From a bacterium (GTDB taxonomy: Bacteria; 4484-113; JAGGVC01): a stretch of 35,740 nucleotides of DNA. The notes beneath the pieces are model-generated. The model was not told the origin of the DNA. It did no database searches and was given only the letters and a program-made list of their open reading frames with translations. A program made the translations under genes and the position numbers. Shown here one piece after another: positions 35,468 through 35,740 of this stretch; within the stretch, counting starts at the first letter, position 1, and each line of letters opens with the position of its first letter. The DNA lies in assembly GCA_021158185.1 (NCBI GenBank), contig JAGGVC010000006.1:1-35740 (forward strand). The letters are read 5' to 3'.

Positions 35468-35740
35468 TCAATTGCCATCCTGTTCACCGGCATCAGACAA
35501 GTCGTGACGTATCTGCGCCGCCATATTTGTACCAGGAGAGCTGTCGGATTGAGCAAGATTAGGATGGGTTTTCTCGATTTTCATCAAAAAGCCCTTCAGA
35601 AGCCCGTAGAACTCATACTCGAAAGCATCACGTTCGGCTTTAAGCCCTGCAAGCTCGTTTCTTAGCCTGACCTCCTCAAGACGGGCCTCCTTGATGATAC
35701 TCTCAGCTTCCTTTTTTGCAATACTGATTACCTGATCGCG
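35468..35740 (-). CDS. DivIVA-like coiled-coil protein, C-terminal part (5' end outside window)
   Basis: Minus strand: RDQVISIAKKEAESIIKEARLEEVRLRNELAGLKAERDAFEYEFYGLLKGFLMKIEKTHPNLAQSDSSPGTNMAAQIRHDLSDAGEQDGN*; DivIVA-type heptads followed by R..F...F..LL. Confidence 0.65.
   Translation of the reverse strand, partial: RDQVISIAKKEAESIIKEARLEEVRLRNELAGLKAERDAFEYEFYGLLKGFLMKIEKTHPNLAQSDSSPGTNMAAQIRHDLSDAGEQDGN

Noticed and set aside
1-35740. CRISPR arrays, transposases, integrases, phage genes, toxin-antitoxin or defence modules
   Set aside because: No direct-repeat/spacer periodicity and no ORF with recognisable mobile or defence signatures.

Overview
The window is a dense, mostly chromosomal bacterial segment of unassigned phylum with about 31 protein genes. 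In order it carries: the end of hypC, then hypD and hypE ([NiFe]-hydrogenase maturation); a cysteine desulfurase; a nitroreductase; an MBL-fold hydrolase; a secreted propeller-like protein; RecX; a 6S-like RNA; a thioredoxin; a zinc-ribbon/TPR protein; a multiheme cytochrome c; an MDR oxidoreductase; an Rrf2/IscR-type regulator missing from the supplied ORF track; a CsgG-like/TPR protein; a four-gene 2-oxoacid:ferredoxin oxidoreductase operon; a divergent CheR-like methyltransferase; a small membrane protein; IspG; a GT2 glycosyltransferase; a lipoprotein with a UshA-like domain and four c-heme motifs; RidA-like; MPG glycosylase; jag-yidC-yidD-rnpA-rpmH; a secreted PepSY-like protein; a stand-alone Clp_N protein; MnmA; MurG; an AMIN/Amidase_3 protein; and MATE-ssb-HD-divIVA (the last partial). 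I see no CRISPR array, transposon, prophage or defence island. The points most worth a second look are: (1) several + strand genes have a -10-like hexamer ending only 5-9 nt before the start codon and no Shine-Dalgarno, which suggests leaderless transcription; (2) the Rrf2 gene has no ATG/GTG/TTG start, so it either initiates at ATT or carries a frameshift; (3) a four-repeat Clp_N protein lacks any AAA+ domain; (4) a structured leader and a perfect 10-bp dyad sit upstream of the oxidoreductase operon; (5) there are two multiheme cytochromes, one with a CX3CH motif. No single entirely new system is proven. All calls come from reading motifs by eye, without database searches.
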